This document shows positions 1 through 9,962 of a DNA stretch of 64,000 bases, piece by piece. Under the pieces are notes generated by a model. That model was not told where the DNA came from. It searched no databases and worked only from the letters and a program-made list of their open reading frames with translations. A program made the translations under genes and the position numbers. The stretch spans positions 1-64,000 of the forward strand of contig PYSS01000013.1 in the NCBI GenBank assembly GCA_003049465.1, given 5' to 3'. The DNA comes from Magnaporthiopsis rhizophila. Taxonomy: Eukaryota > Ascomycota > Sordariomycetes > Magnaporthales > Magnaporthaceae. Every line of letters starts with the position of its first letter. Within the stretch, counting starts at the first letter, position 1.

Positions 1-899
1 GGGTTCGGCATGAATGATCGGTAGGTACATAGATCGATCAGGGGGGCCTGTCTGGGTGCGCCGACTCGGACGGCTGTGAAGTCGCATCGTCAAGCTCCCC
101 AAAGAACCTGAGACTCAAAAAAAGAAACAGCGATTCTTCTGACTAACCCCTGTTATTACGGTTATGCGCATTCGCACAACTTGCCGGATTTGGGGTCAAT
201 TGTTGTCTCTGCGAATAACAGCCGGGTTTATAGGGGGAAAAAAAAACTGTGTTTAATCGTGTCTCCTTTTGTATTGTTTTAATTTTATGGCCAAATGTCG
301 AATGCAACTGCAACTGCAACCCAACCGCACGCTAAGAAACTCTCCGGTCTCAACCTTGTTTTTGTCTTTTTCTTCTCTTCGCCGACCCGCCTCGCTGGAA
401 TGGAATCCACAGGGCCTTGCCTGCCGCGTCTCGGGCTCCAAACTCTCTTTGGACAGCCGATGACCTACTGTACCTAATGCACTCGCTCGCGCCACCCCCT
501 GGTGACGGACAGGGGATAGGTAGCATGGGGGAGTCGTGCCCGCGGTAGCCCATGTCACCCGTAACACTGCGCACGCCTCTGATTCAGCCTCCCCCTCGCG
601 GTGTAGGCCGAGTCGTGATGTGATGTCCGGATCCGGAGAACTTTTGAGGTTTCTGGTCCAACGGGGGATATAAAAGTCTCGACCCTCGGCCTGATCATGC
701 ATCAAGAAATCTTCTCTCTCTTCACCCTCATCTCCTTCTTCCTCATCTCCTTCTTCACCCACCTTTTTCCCCATTCGCGTTTTTTCTCCTTGTGTCTTGG
801 CTTCGTCTCCTTTCTGTCAGTCTTTATCTGATAGATCCAAACCGCTCTTTTTTTTTCCCCCTCCAACTCCTTCTCCTTCCAACAACCCCAACCACCAAA
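1..899. other. Upstream spacer and 5' leader of the first gene
   Basis: No supported gene. The distal part is ordinary mixed sequence. From about 700 to 895 it becomes strongly pyrimidine-rich (CTTCTCTCTC-type runs), the usual look of the core promoter and leader of a well-expressed filamentous fungal gene on the plus strand. Confidence 0.6.
669..676 (+). promoter_or_regulatory. TATA box of the secreted repeat protein gene
   Basis: A perfect TATAAAAG lies 224 bp upstream of the ATG at 900, followed by a CT-rich tract. Consensus TATA boxes are not universal in fungal promoters and often mark strongly expressed or inducible genes. The placement fits a leader of roughly 190 nt. Its function is inferred. 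Confidence 0.6.
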
Positions 900-1607
900 A
901 TGCAACTCATCAAGTTCGCCACCCTCCTGGCTCTCGCCCTGCCCGTCCTGGCCGAGAGCAGCCAGCTCAACGCCGTCTCTCTCGAACGCCGCTACATCGG
1001 CAGCCCGGCCGGCGTCGCCGCCCTGCAGACGCGCAGGGTCAGGGACGCCCTCAAGCAGGCGGGCTCGGACATGAAGGATGGTTTCAAGAAGGTCGGCAGC
1101 GACATCGGACACGTCGGGGGCGAAATGGTCGACAACGTCAAGGACGCCGGCAAGGCGGTCGGCCACGGCGTTGTGGACGCCGGCAAGGCGGTCGGCCAGG
1201 CCGGCAAGACGGTCGGCGAGACCACCAAGAACGCCGCAGTGGCCGTCAAGGACGGTTTCAAGGACGCCGGCGATGCCATCAAGGACGGCGCCGACAAGCT
1301 CGTGCACCCGCAGCACGTGCCGCGCTCGGTGAGGGAAGCCCTCAAGAAGACGGGCTCGGACCTCAAGGGCAGCAGCAAGGACCTCGGCCGCAACCTCAAG
1401 GACGTCGGCTCGGGCATGGCCGACAATGTCAAGGACGCCAGCAAGACCGTCGGCCACGGCGTTGTGAGCGCCGGCAAGGCGGTCGGCAAGGCCGGCCAGA
1501 CGGCCGGCGAGACCACCAAGAACGCCGCCGACTCCGTCGGCGATGGTTTCAAGGGCGCCGGCAAGGCCCTCAAGGACGGCGGCAGCAAGCTCGTGCACCC
1601 GCAGTAG
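900..1607 (+). CDS. Secreted protein with two tandem 92-residue amphipathic repeats
   Basis: Single-exon gene, 235 aa, start context CACCAAAATG. Residues 1-18 form a signal peptide (hydrophobic core LLALALPVLA). Two dibasic Kex2-type sites follow, ERR at 29-31 and TRR at 44-46, the second directly before the repeats. Residues 47-138 and 144-235 are two ungapped 92-residue repeats joined by HVPRS. By hand count 61 of 92 positions are identical, and both copies end in KLVHPQ. Each repeat is Lys, Asp, Gly and Ala rich with a roughly 11-residue rhythm (VKDAGKAVGxG), like LEA or apolipoprotein-type amphipathic helices. There is no Cys and no Trp, so it is not a disulphide-rich effector. I recognise no named family. 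Lipid or membrane binding, or a cell-wall or stress role, is inference from composition. Secretion is well supported. Confidence 0.85.
   Translation: MQLIKFATLLALALPVLAESSQLNAVSLERRYIGSPAGVAALQTRRVRDALKQAGSDMKDGFKKVGSDIGHVGGEMVDNVKDAGKAVGHGVVDAGKAVGQAGKTVGETTKNAAVAVKDGFKDAGDAIKDGADKLVHPQHVPRSVREALKKTGSDLKGSSKDLGRNLKDVGSGMADNVKDASKTVGHGVVSAGKAVGKAGQTAGETTKNAADSVGDGFKGAGKALKDGGSKLVHPQ
1038..1313 (+). repeat. Repeat unit 1 of the secreted protein (92 codons)
   Basis: First copy of the internal duplication, codons 47-138. It is followed after 15 nt (HVPRS) by the second copy. The DNA shares long blocks, such as the segment encoding VGHGVV and the one encoding GETTKNAA, which points to a direct duplication rather than convergence. 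Confidence 0.85.
1329..1604 (+). repeat. Repeat unit 2 of the secreted protein (92 codons)
   Basis: Second copy, codons 144-235, running exactly to the stop codon and aligned without gaps to unit 1. Unlike unit 1 it is not preceded by a dibasic site, only by PRS. Kex2 processing would therefore release both units as one chain. Confidence 0.85.
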
Positions 1608-2544
1608 TGGGCACGGCTCGGCTCAGCTTGGTTCGATAGGTCTTTCTTGGCCACGATGGGAAACGGTGACGTGGCTTGGGTGTTTTGCTTTTAGGTGGCT
1701 TGCGGTATAGAGGAGCGTTGGTTCTCTGGGCGTACCTTTACAAAAGATAATACCCAATTACACTCGTTGGAAATAAATAAATAAAAAAAAAAAAAAAATA
1801 GGCAGTTTGAATTTATCGATAAGATCTCCCACGTTCTCCAAATCAAGGAGATGCCTTCGCCGGGTTTGGGGTAGTTGACGTCCTCCATATTGGCTGCATC
1901 GACAACAAGCTCGCCAGAAAGGCAGTTCCAGAGTGTCCTCGTTAGAAGACCGGCCTCCATTAGCGCAGCCACGATCTCCAGACCGGCTGGCCACTGCGCC
2001 TCTCATTCACGTAAGGACGGGTCCCCACTCCTAGTTGCGGAGCAAACCTCCCTGCTTCCTATCCTTCGTGGCTTTTTATTGCAAAGCAGAGGTGCCTGCA
2101 GTAGACCTAATAGATTGGTCTATCTCTCTGTCTCGTAGTAGAGGAAAGGGGTGAGAGTAGGAGACTCTCTGGCTCTATATATACAGGTGCGCTGCAAGGA
2201 TACCGAGCACTCGCCGACCTCGGCCGGGCTAGGCTCTAGGCTCTGTAACACGGCCCGGGAATCTTGATACTGTAGATCCTCCGCGTGGGTCCCGTTCCTT
2301 TGCGACACTTTTAATATGTAGCCAAGTCCCTACGAGCGTGCCCTACGTTGTAAGACCTTATAATCTTTGCTGGAAAGGTAGACGTTTCGCTACCCCAAAA
2401 GAGGTTGAAGCATCTACCTGGACTCCGAGAGGATACAGTAATCCTCCAGTGAGCCAAAGTCCGAGTCGTTCCTCATAAGTATGTGCATTCGGATTAATCT
2501 ATCGCAGCGTCTGCATATTACCGGCGCCAACCACCCAGCCCACC
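1608..2544. other. Spacer with 3' UTR and possible degenerate repeat
   Basis: No gene supported. It contains an A-run at about 1783-1798 downstream of the first gene. Between about 2080 and 2530 the sequence is more AT-rich than its surroundings, with a TATATATA-like stretch near 2176 and only short broken frames. That would suit an old solo LTR or other decayed element, but no paired repeat or target duplication could be confirmed by eye. Confidence 0.4.
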
Positions 2545-5372
2545 TCACAAATACTCCAGCTTAAACGGCCCCAGCTCCAGCACCTGCCAGTCCTCCCTCC
2601 TCCGGCGGTCGCCAAACAGCCGCAGCGCCGTGGCGAGGAGCTTGTACCGGCCCCCGGGCACGACGGTGCCGTCGCTCAGCAGGCCCAGGAACGAGAGGCG
2701 GTACTGGCCGCGCGGCAGCCGCAGCGCCGGGTTATCGTAGGCCGTACCCAGCGTGGCATGACCGAACCAGTCCGTGGTGGTGTTTGTGGTGCTATTATTG
2801 TTGTCCAGCAGCGGCACAACGCGGAGCGCAAACTCGGCCGTGCCCAGCGTCATGGTGGCGCGGGCCTGGGGCCACGAGCCCTTTTGGCGGCGGTCGGGCG
2901 GGTTCGTGGGGCGCGGCACGCGGAAGACTTGGTCGTCCTTGACGGGGATGGGCCAGCTCGAGTCGCTGGCCGCCAGGTACGTGGTCGGCAGGCCCGTGGG
3001 CCCCAGGGCGGTGCGGATCACGGGCTGCTCGACCAGGGACGCGGCCACCCCTTGGTACTGCAGCGTCAGCGCGTCGCCGTTGGTGCCGTTGAGCGTGATG
3101 AAGCCGCTGTAGAAGGGCAGGCGGGTCGCGTTGAGGCCCGTGGGTGGAGTACATCTGACCGTGATGTCGACGGAGCCTCCGGCTGGGACGGTGACGAGAT
3201 CGCCGCCGCCGCCGCCGCTCGCGGGGAACGAAATCTGAGCCGTGGACCCGGCGGCCTCGTGGACCGGGCGCACAGGGTACGCGTAGTTGACGCCGTCGGC
3301 ATCATAGGCGTACACGGTGGCGGCGGGCCGGTGGCCGAGCTCGTACGTGGCCTCGGTCGAGCCCGTGTTCCTGAGCGAGAAGGTCACGTTGCGGTTGTGG
3401 GCCGTGTCGTTGAACGAGATGCCGGCCGTGCTGAGGATCCCCTTGGCCTCGCTTGCGTCCCAGGCCTGTATCAGGCCGGGCCCGCCGTGCAGGACGCTGG
3501 CCAGGCGGCCGGCCGGGTCGGGCTGCTTGCCGTCGTGCGACACGACCTTCTTGGAGGTGCTAGCAAGGAGGGCGCGCATGGTCTCGGCGTCGCGGAGGCT
3601 GCGCTTCTGCATCAGAAGCGCGACGACGCCGGCAGCATAGGGCGTGGCCATGGACGTGCCCGACATGACGGCGTACGTGCCGACGGCCTGCGGGAACGTG
3701 GAGAGGATCTCGCCTCCGGGAGCGGCCAGGTTCGGGTTGACGTCCATCCGCCAGGAAGGGCCCCAGGTGGACCAGTCCGAAACGTAGCCACCCAACACGG
3801 TGGCGGGGGTGTGCGTCACAAGGTTGGGAGACTTGTCCGTGTCGCGGGTGGTCACCGTGATGTTGTGGCCGGCGGCGAAGGTGGCAGCCCATTTCTTACC
3901 CTGTGACGCAGTGGTCGTGGCGACGCCGAGCATGCCGAAATCCTCAGGGAACCAGAAAGGCGGCGGACTGAAAGGGAGAGCGAGGGCGGTCAGCAAACCC
4001 CGGACTATACCTATGGTTGGCAAATCAGGACTCACCTGTCGTCAGAATACGCCTGGATCATGTGCTTGCCACCCTTGGCCACGACGTTCACCGACGCCTC
4101 CGCGATGGTGCACGACCCCGCGCCGATCAGCGTGATGACACCAGCCAGGCTGGGCACGCTGTCGGGGAGCGCATCGCACGCATCCAGCATGGCACCGGAC
4201 TGGTCCTTGACAATGACCAGAGGGAGCGTCAGGTTGCCCATCGGCACATATGTGGCGGTTTGGTAGGGGAACTGTTCGGTTCCGTCGCCGCCATCGACCC
4301 GGTAGGAGCCGGCGGGGAAGACACGCGGGATGTCGGTATTGTCAACCGACGCAACCGACGCCACGCCGCGCCCGGCAGCCGGGTTGCTCGACTGGGCCAT
4401 TCCGTTCTCGCCGTCGTTCCCGGCGGCGATCAGGATGGGGACTCCCGCCGCGGCGATGCGCGTCGCCGTCAGCGACCACGGGTCGTCCTCCCAGCCGCCG
4501 AGGATGCCGGTGGACGACGTGATGATGTCGGAGCCGGCGTCGAAGGCCATGTTGAAGGCGGCCATGAGGATCTCGTTGCTGCTGCCGCCGAGGCAGGTGA
4601 GGGCGCGGAACATGCCGAGCTCGGCGTCGGGTGCGACGCCCTGGAAACCCAGATAGTTTGGGTTGGCGCCGATGATGCCGGAAACGTGCGTCCCGTGGCC
4701 GAAGCACGCCTCCATCGGGTCCGGGTCCGGCTTGGGAAAGTTGGCCAGATCATCCCCGATCAGGTCGTAGCCGTACGAGACCTTGCAGCCGGGGCCGAAG
4801 CAGCCGCCGAGGTCGGGGTGCGTGTAGTCGACGCCGCTGTCGATGATGCCGATGCGGATCCCCTTGCCGGTGAAACCCTCGGCGTGCAGCTTCTGCACCT
4901 GGCCCATGACGTGCGTCGAGTAGCTGCTGTTGTAGTACGCCATGTTGCCGCGCCTGGCCATCATCTCGGCTTGCGCGCGGGCAGCGCCGCCGCCGACGGA
5001 CCGGATCCGGTCCATGGGCATGCTGACCTTGCGGACGGGCCATACCCTCTTGACCTTCTGGTGACCGGCGAGCTTGTCCGCCGTCTCCGCCGCGTCACCG
5101 GTGGCGTTGACGTTGACCGAGGCGCCGTTGAAGAGCTTGTACTTGAGGTTCAGGCGCTTCTCGGCGTCGAGCTTCTCGCCGCGCAGGTCGTTGACGAGCG
5201 CGTCAGCGTCATAGTCGCCCTCGAACTCGACTATAAACGCACCGGGCACGTCCTCGAACTGCGAAGTCTTCTTGGTCGACGACTCGGCAGGGGCGTCCTG
5301 GGCAGCAGAGACGCCGGCAACAGCCGAGAGCGTCAAGCCCACGAGGGGCGCGAGCGACGACCAGGCAACCAT
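2545..5372 (-). CDS. Secreted subtilisin-like serine protease (S8A, vpr/Pr1C-like)
   Basis: Two exons, 5372-4036 and 3967-2545, joined across a 68-nt intron (donor GTGAGT, branch GCTGAC, acceptor TTTCAG), giving 919 aa. A signal peptide ends near residue 24 (VSAA). An I9-type propeptide follows at about 44-117. The catalytic domain shows Asp178 in IIDSGVDYTHP, His226 in FGHGTHVSG, the oxyanion Asn319 in AAGND, and Ser551 in SGTSMATP. The long stretch between the oxyanion and serine blocks, about 345-500, matches the PA-domain insertion of vpr-like subtilases. The region after about 600 is beta-rich with NxT sites, like the C-terminal Fn3-like extension. All triad residues are intact, so an active extracellular endopeptidase is expected. 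Similar enzymes of entomopathogens and saprotrophs degrade external protein. Regulation is probably nutritional but is not shown here. Confidence 0.92.
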
Positions 5373-5472
5373 GGTAACGGGCGAGCCAGGCCGCTTCTCG
5401 GGACCAAAGCGACGGTGGGGGTGAAGGGGAAGCCATAGTAGCTACCAGCCGTCGTCCTGCAGCTCCGCCCGA

Positions 5473-5480
5473 CTTTTATA
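5473..5480 (-). promoter_or_regulatory. TATA box of the subtilase gene
   Basis: TATAAAAG on the minus strand, 100 bp upstream of the subtilase ATG at 5372. It is the same octamer as in front of the first secreted-protein gene, and the spacing suits a core promoter with a short leader. Confidence 0.6.
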
Positions 5481-6745
5481 CGCAAACAAGGGGGCGCCGG
5501 ACCCCGTCCATCTCCAGCCAGCTATGGGCACAGAAAGCCCTGGGCACATTGAGCTGGGAGATGAGGACGGGCAGCCGGGACGTGTCAGTGACGGATCCGC
5601 GTCCGCCGGGGGGGCGTTTGCCCGTGAGAGTGGAACCGGACGATCCAAAGGCGGCAGGTGGTTGCGCTTCTAACCCCCGTCACCATGGGCCGAGGTGCGG
5701 GGAGGGAGCCATCGGGGTCCTCACTGCCATCAGGGATGTTTTTTTCGTTGATTGCCGCTGTCAGTTTTTGTGACGTTGCAGTAGAGATGCGATGCGATGC
5801 GATGGCTTCTTGCTGGGCTGCCGACACCAATTGAGGATACCCCAACCCCGACCGGTGTTTTGGGGAGGAGCGTGAAGAATGTGGCCCCCGAAATCGCTGT
5901 GCATAAGAAAAGCACATCCAATGCCAAAGGCTCAAAGTGATCTTCGCGGTTCATCTCTTCCGGCTGGTTATCGCGTCTGGAAGCCGCCGTCTTTTACAGC
6001 CAAGAGGTCGAACACGAGGTGGTATTTTGCTTGGCGCCAATATGTACTGTAGCACGCTTGCCCCACGCTTGCCCGCGCTTGCATGATCCATGGCCTGGAA
6101 TATCGTGGGGCTCGTGGAGATTTCTTCACCAGGCCGGGAGATCTGTGGTGCGCAGTATACAGTCAAGAAAGGGAGAGGGAGTAAAATCATGTGACTGGAT
6201 GAAGTGCTGTGCGGGTTGCGCATGTATTGAAGAACCGGAGAACGCCGCAGTGTATCAACCAGACCCTATCGTCAACGGCGTGGGAGACACGCCTGTCTCG
6301 GCCAGGTAGGTTGTTACTGCTGTGACTTGTTTATCTCTAGAAAGCCAGTGCCCCTTAGCCATGGGATACGACATGGGGCATCGAAAACAGTTGGCTTGAA
6401 TATACAAAAATTGGGCCCATCTCCCTCTCGACTTCCCCTCTCCTCCTTCCAGGTCCGGCAGGTGACAATTGGTATACACTCGGCGGGCGAGACCAAAAAA
6501 GGTACCCTTTCCCATAATCTTCGAGCGCCTCAACCTAATTGTGGCCCGAACCGAGCCGCCCCTTGCACTGACCGACGCGTGTTGAGTGGGGCGGCCCCGA
6601 GTTCTCGTCTCGCGGCTTGCCGCTGCCCCTGGCCACTTGCTAATCGATGTCTAGTCGGTCGGCTTTGTTGGCCGAGGGTCTCGTTTCGATTTGAACCTCC
6701 ATGATATCTCGATTGCCTGGTGTCGGCCCCGACTGCGGGACCGTC
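5481..6745. other. Intergenic spacer, no gene seen
   Basis: Lies between the subtilase promoter and the 3' end of the transcription factor gene. Frames are short and interrupted on both strands, and no spliced gene could be assembled. The half nearest 5480 presumably holds subtilase promoter elements. GATGC/GATGCGATGC short repeats near 5788-5803 are the only simple-sequence feature. Confidence 0.5.
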
Positions 6746-9700
6746 TCAGCTCGCAGCTCCCTCAACGGCCTCGCTGGCAGCCTTGTCCAATGCGCAGCGG
6801 GCCAGGCGCACGAGTTCCGAAACAAACTCGTTCATGATCCGGAGGTGTATCAGTTCGTTGGGGGTAAGCCTCCGACTCTGGCCCATCTCGTCAACCAGCT
6901 CAAGCACAGACTCGAGCAGAGCCGTGTCATCCCTGACTTCGGGGTCAAGCGGCATGAGCAAGATATTGCAGAATATGGTCAGCATTGCCGAGACCGGGTA
7001 GAAGAACAGCATCCTAAACCCATATGATATCTTTATTAGCCGCAAGCTACGCGCCACATGATAAGCCGAGTTTCCCAGCCCCCTGCATAGTCGCAAATGC
7101 ATGGGTAGGCTGCGGGAGAAATAGATGGGGGACGACTTGCCAGAAATTCATGCCCTGTGCGCACCGAGACGCCGCGCGAAGGTAGATCAAGGTCGACCGG
7201 CTCGCCTGTAGAGACAGGGCGTGGCTGGAGCTGACCACGGCCAGCTCCCGACCCCCTTCAGTGGGTCCCGACGACCAAACCTGGCACCGACCGCTGGCCC
7301 GGTGGATGGTGGCCATGAGGTAGTAGTACTCAAAGTGCTGCATGACCTCCTTCATCGTCACCTGGTCGTCCAGATCTTGCACGATCCCGCCCGCGTTGCC
7401 CCAGCCGGGCTGCAGCTGTTGTGCTCCCGAGACGCCGGGAGGCGACGGCGTGTTGGTCATGGCTGTGCCGAAATAGCCGGTGTCGCTATTGCTGCTGGGT
7501 GATGCACCGCTGTCGCCCACCAGACCCCCAGAAGCGGCAGCCGCCGCCCTTGCCGCCAGTGGCCTCAGGCTTGCACTCCGCGATGACGTTAGCACCGGCC
7601 GAAAGCGTTGTGGTACCGAAGACCGCCACCGGTCGAGTTCGGCATCGAGCTCGCGGATGTCTCGAAGCAGCTCGGCGTCGGTCTTGCGGCTCGAGGCGTG
7701 CGAGTAGAGAAGGCGGCAGGTCCTGGACTTGAGAATTACCAGCCGCATCGCGTACGGCTCCAGCCCCTCCTTCTGCGAAACCTCTTCATACAGAGTAGGG
7801 CCTGTGGGTAGTCCGTTTCGCAGCTCCCGCTGGTGGATGGGCAGTCCGGTGAGGTCGATGGACCAGGCACGCTCCAGCATCTCCAAGTCGCAGTAGTCGT
7901 CATGCATGCTGGGTGGGAGACCCGTGCGTATGGCCAGCTCCTTGTCTAGCAAGAACGCTATCCGGTACAGCTGCCGGAGGTGTCGCCTGACCCGTTCCGT
8001 TCGTTCTTCGTTTTCTCCGCCCTTCTCGGGCGCCCTCGATCTGGGCAACCTTTCTGCTTTTTCTAGCATCAACCCCTGCATCGGGTGGATGAGGTCCTCA
8101 GTACTGGCCGTGGCGAGTGACTCTTCGGTGTGCCCGCCCATGAGAAACAGGATCCGACAGGCGGTGGAATGAAACGCGCTGGTGGCCTGGATTTGGCCCG
8201 TGAAGAGGCTATATAGGACCTTTATGTGCGTTGTATCGATGTTAGTGCGCGCGGCGGGACAATTCGACCGTATTTCCCTGCTCCTGCCCTCCACCTATCC
8301 ATGCCACGGCCAGGAGGCCACGGCCCTGAAACATATGGCTTAGGTACCTAGGTAGCCCACCAGACACCGCACACACATGCCACATTATTAAAGTTATAAA
8401 GAGCCCACTTACCAGGAAAAGAACAGTCTCCAAGGCCCTCAGTGAGCCTCCTGGGATGACCTGTGGGAGCATATTGTGCGCCTGGGCAGAACACGCATCG
8501 CCGTCTATTGCAGAAAACTCGTCCTCATCAACGACCGCCATGGGGCCTATGAGGGAGACGAAGCCATAGACGGCGGCTCTAGCCGCCATTACAGCCACGT
8601 CCTCCCTGGTGTAGTGCTGGGGATGCACATAACCTGCTTCGCTGGCGTCGTCGTCACCCGCAGCCCCGTCGGAGCTGCTGCTCTGACCGCGCTTCCCTCT
8701 TACGCCCGGGCACTCGGTATAGGCGACATCGAGGGTCTCGGAGAAGAGGACGGGGTCGATGATGGGCATGTAAATGCCGAACTGCGACATGCGGAAGGCA
8801 GTCACGAACCTTTCCACCACTGCCCTGTCCGGCAGGTCGACCGGTGGAAGACTCTGCAGGGTCGCGGGCATGTCGCCAACGCCGGGCTGCTCTTGCCACC
8901 AGCCGTCCGGCATGGTCTGCCAGAGCTTTTGTTTTCCAGGCTTCCTCAGTTCGGGTGTTCTCGGCTCACCGATGGGAGCCGGGTCGGCGCGAGGGTTGGG
9001 ACGGCACCCGATGGCCATGGCACTTTCGAACGAGGGCTCAACTCCGCAGCGAGACCGGATCCAGTTAAGGCCGTCCTCGGAGAAAAACGGGACGCCGTTG
9101 TACGAGCTTATTTCGCCCAGATCGAGGCCGACAAAGTGCAGCTTGCCGAATCGCACCCTCACCGAGCCGATGGACACGGGGTGGACGGTGGGTGCGCTCC
9201 CGTTGCGACTCCTCATCCAGCCAATCGAGGCCAGCTTGCTGTCGAGCCCGCGGCCATGGCTAGGTTCGGGGCCGGGGGTCTGCAGCGGGCTCGTGGTGGA
9301 GGCTCCAAGCGCCGAAGAGGACGCGAAGGGCGTTGTTGCCTGCATCGGGTCAGTGGGTCCGGCAGCGGACCCGGCCGCCATCGATTCATCGTCATCTTCG
9401 GCGGTGGGGAGGATATCACAGCGGGCTTGTTTTGCTGCCTGTAGTATCTGCTCGATCCGCTCCATGCGCTTGGCGAGGTCATTTTGAGATGTTGCTCTGC
9501 CCAGCGGCTCGTCGCCAAGCCGTCAGGTCAGCATTTCGGAGCGGATCGGAGCCCTTTGGCGGCCAATGGACGGCCCAGCTCATCCTCGAACAACGTGTCC
9601 TTGTGCAGCGAGGCGGGCAGGCAGGCAGGCAGGCAAACACAGTGACAGAATAGACTCACCGTTTCGTCGAGCCTCCAGGTTTGGCCGCCCTCTTCTTGAC

Positions 9701-9962
9701 GCCCGTCTCGCGATTGTACGTACACGGCAGCGCGTGGTTTTTGCACCCGCTGCACTGTGGAGACGCCCCGTCGCATTGGATCTGTAAATGGTCGGTGGTG
9801 GTTGGCGGTGGTGGCAGTCACACGGTTTAGCGATGCGCTTTGCTCTCACTGCTGGCGGCGCGTTTGCACCCCTCCCCCCTCTCGCCCGCCAAGAAAAGGA
9901 AACCGCAAAGCCCGTACCTTTCTCCTGTGACAGGTGTCACAAGCCTTCTTCCGTGTCGCCAT
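6746..9962 (-). CDS. Zn2Cys6 fungal transcription factor with middle homology region
   Basis: Five exons: 9962-9918, 9781-9660, 9496-8413, 8219-7141 and 7013-6746, giving 865 aa in consistent phase. The zinc cluster is split by intron 1 and has Cys8, 11, 18, 25, 28 and 35 (ACDTCHRRK joined to IQCDGASPQC and SGC). Basic residues and a short heptad-like stretch (LAKRMERIEQILQAAKQ, about 62-78) follow as a dimerisation linker. The fungal_trans (PF04082-type) region starts near residue 270 and includes AFHSTACRILFLMGGH and MLFFYPVSAMLTIFCNIL. Intron 4 has a GC donor (GCAAGT) and acceptor TTTAG. Splicing there restores the conserved NFW-MLFFYP junction. Intron 3 (193 nt) has a CACTAAC branch site. 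This is a pathway-specific or nutritional regulator, and no target can be assigned from its neighbours. Confidence 0.9.

Noticed and set aside
697..831. 44-codon upstream frame in the leader of the secreted repeat protein
   Set aside because: Its ATG lies only 28 nt after the TATA box, so it is probably at or upstream of the transcript start. The peptide is a translation of the CT tract.
4017..5438. 473-codon plus-strand frame over the subtilase
   Set aside because: The minus strand encodes an intact protease with triad and signal peptide. The plus frame is a codon-bias shadow.
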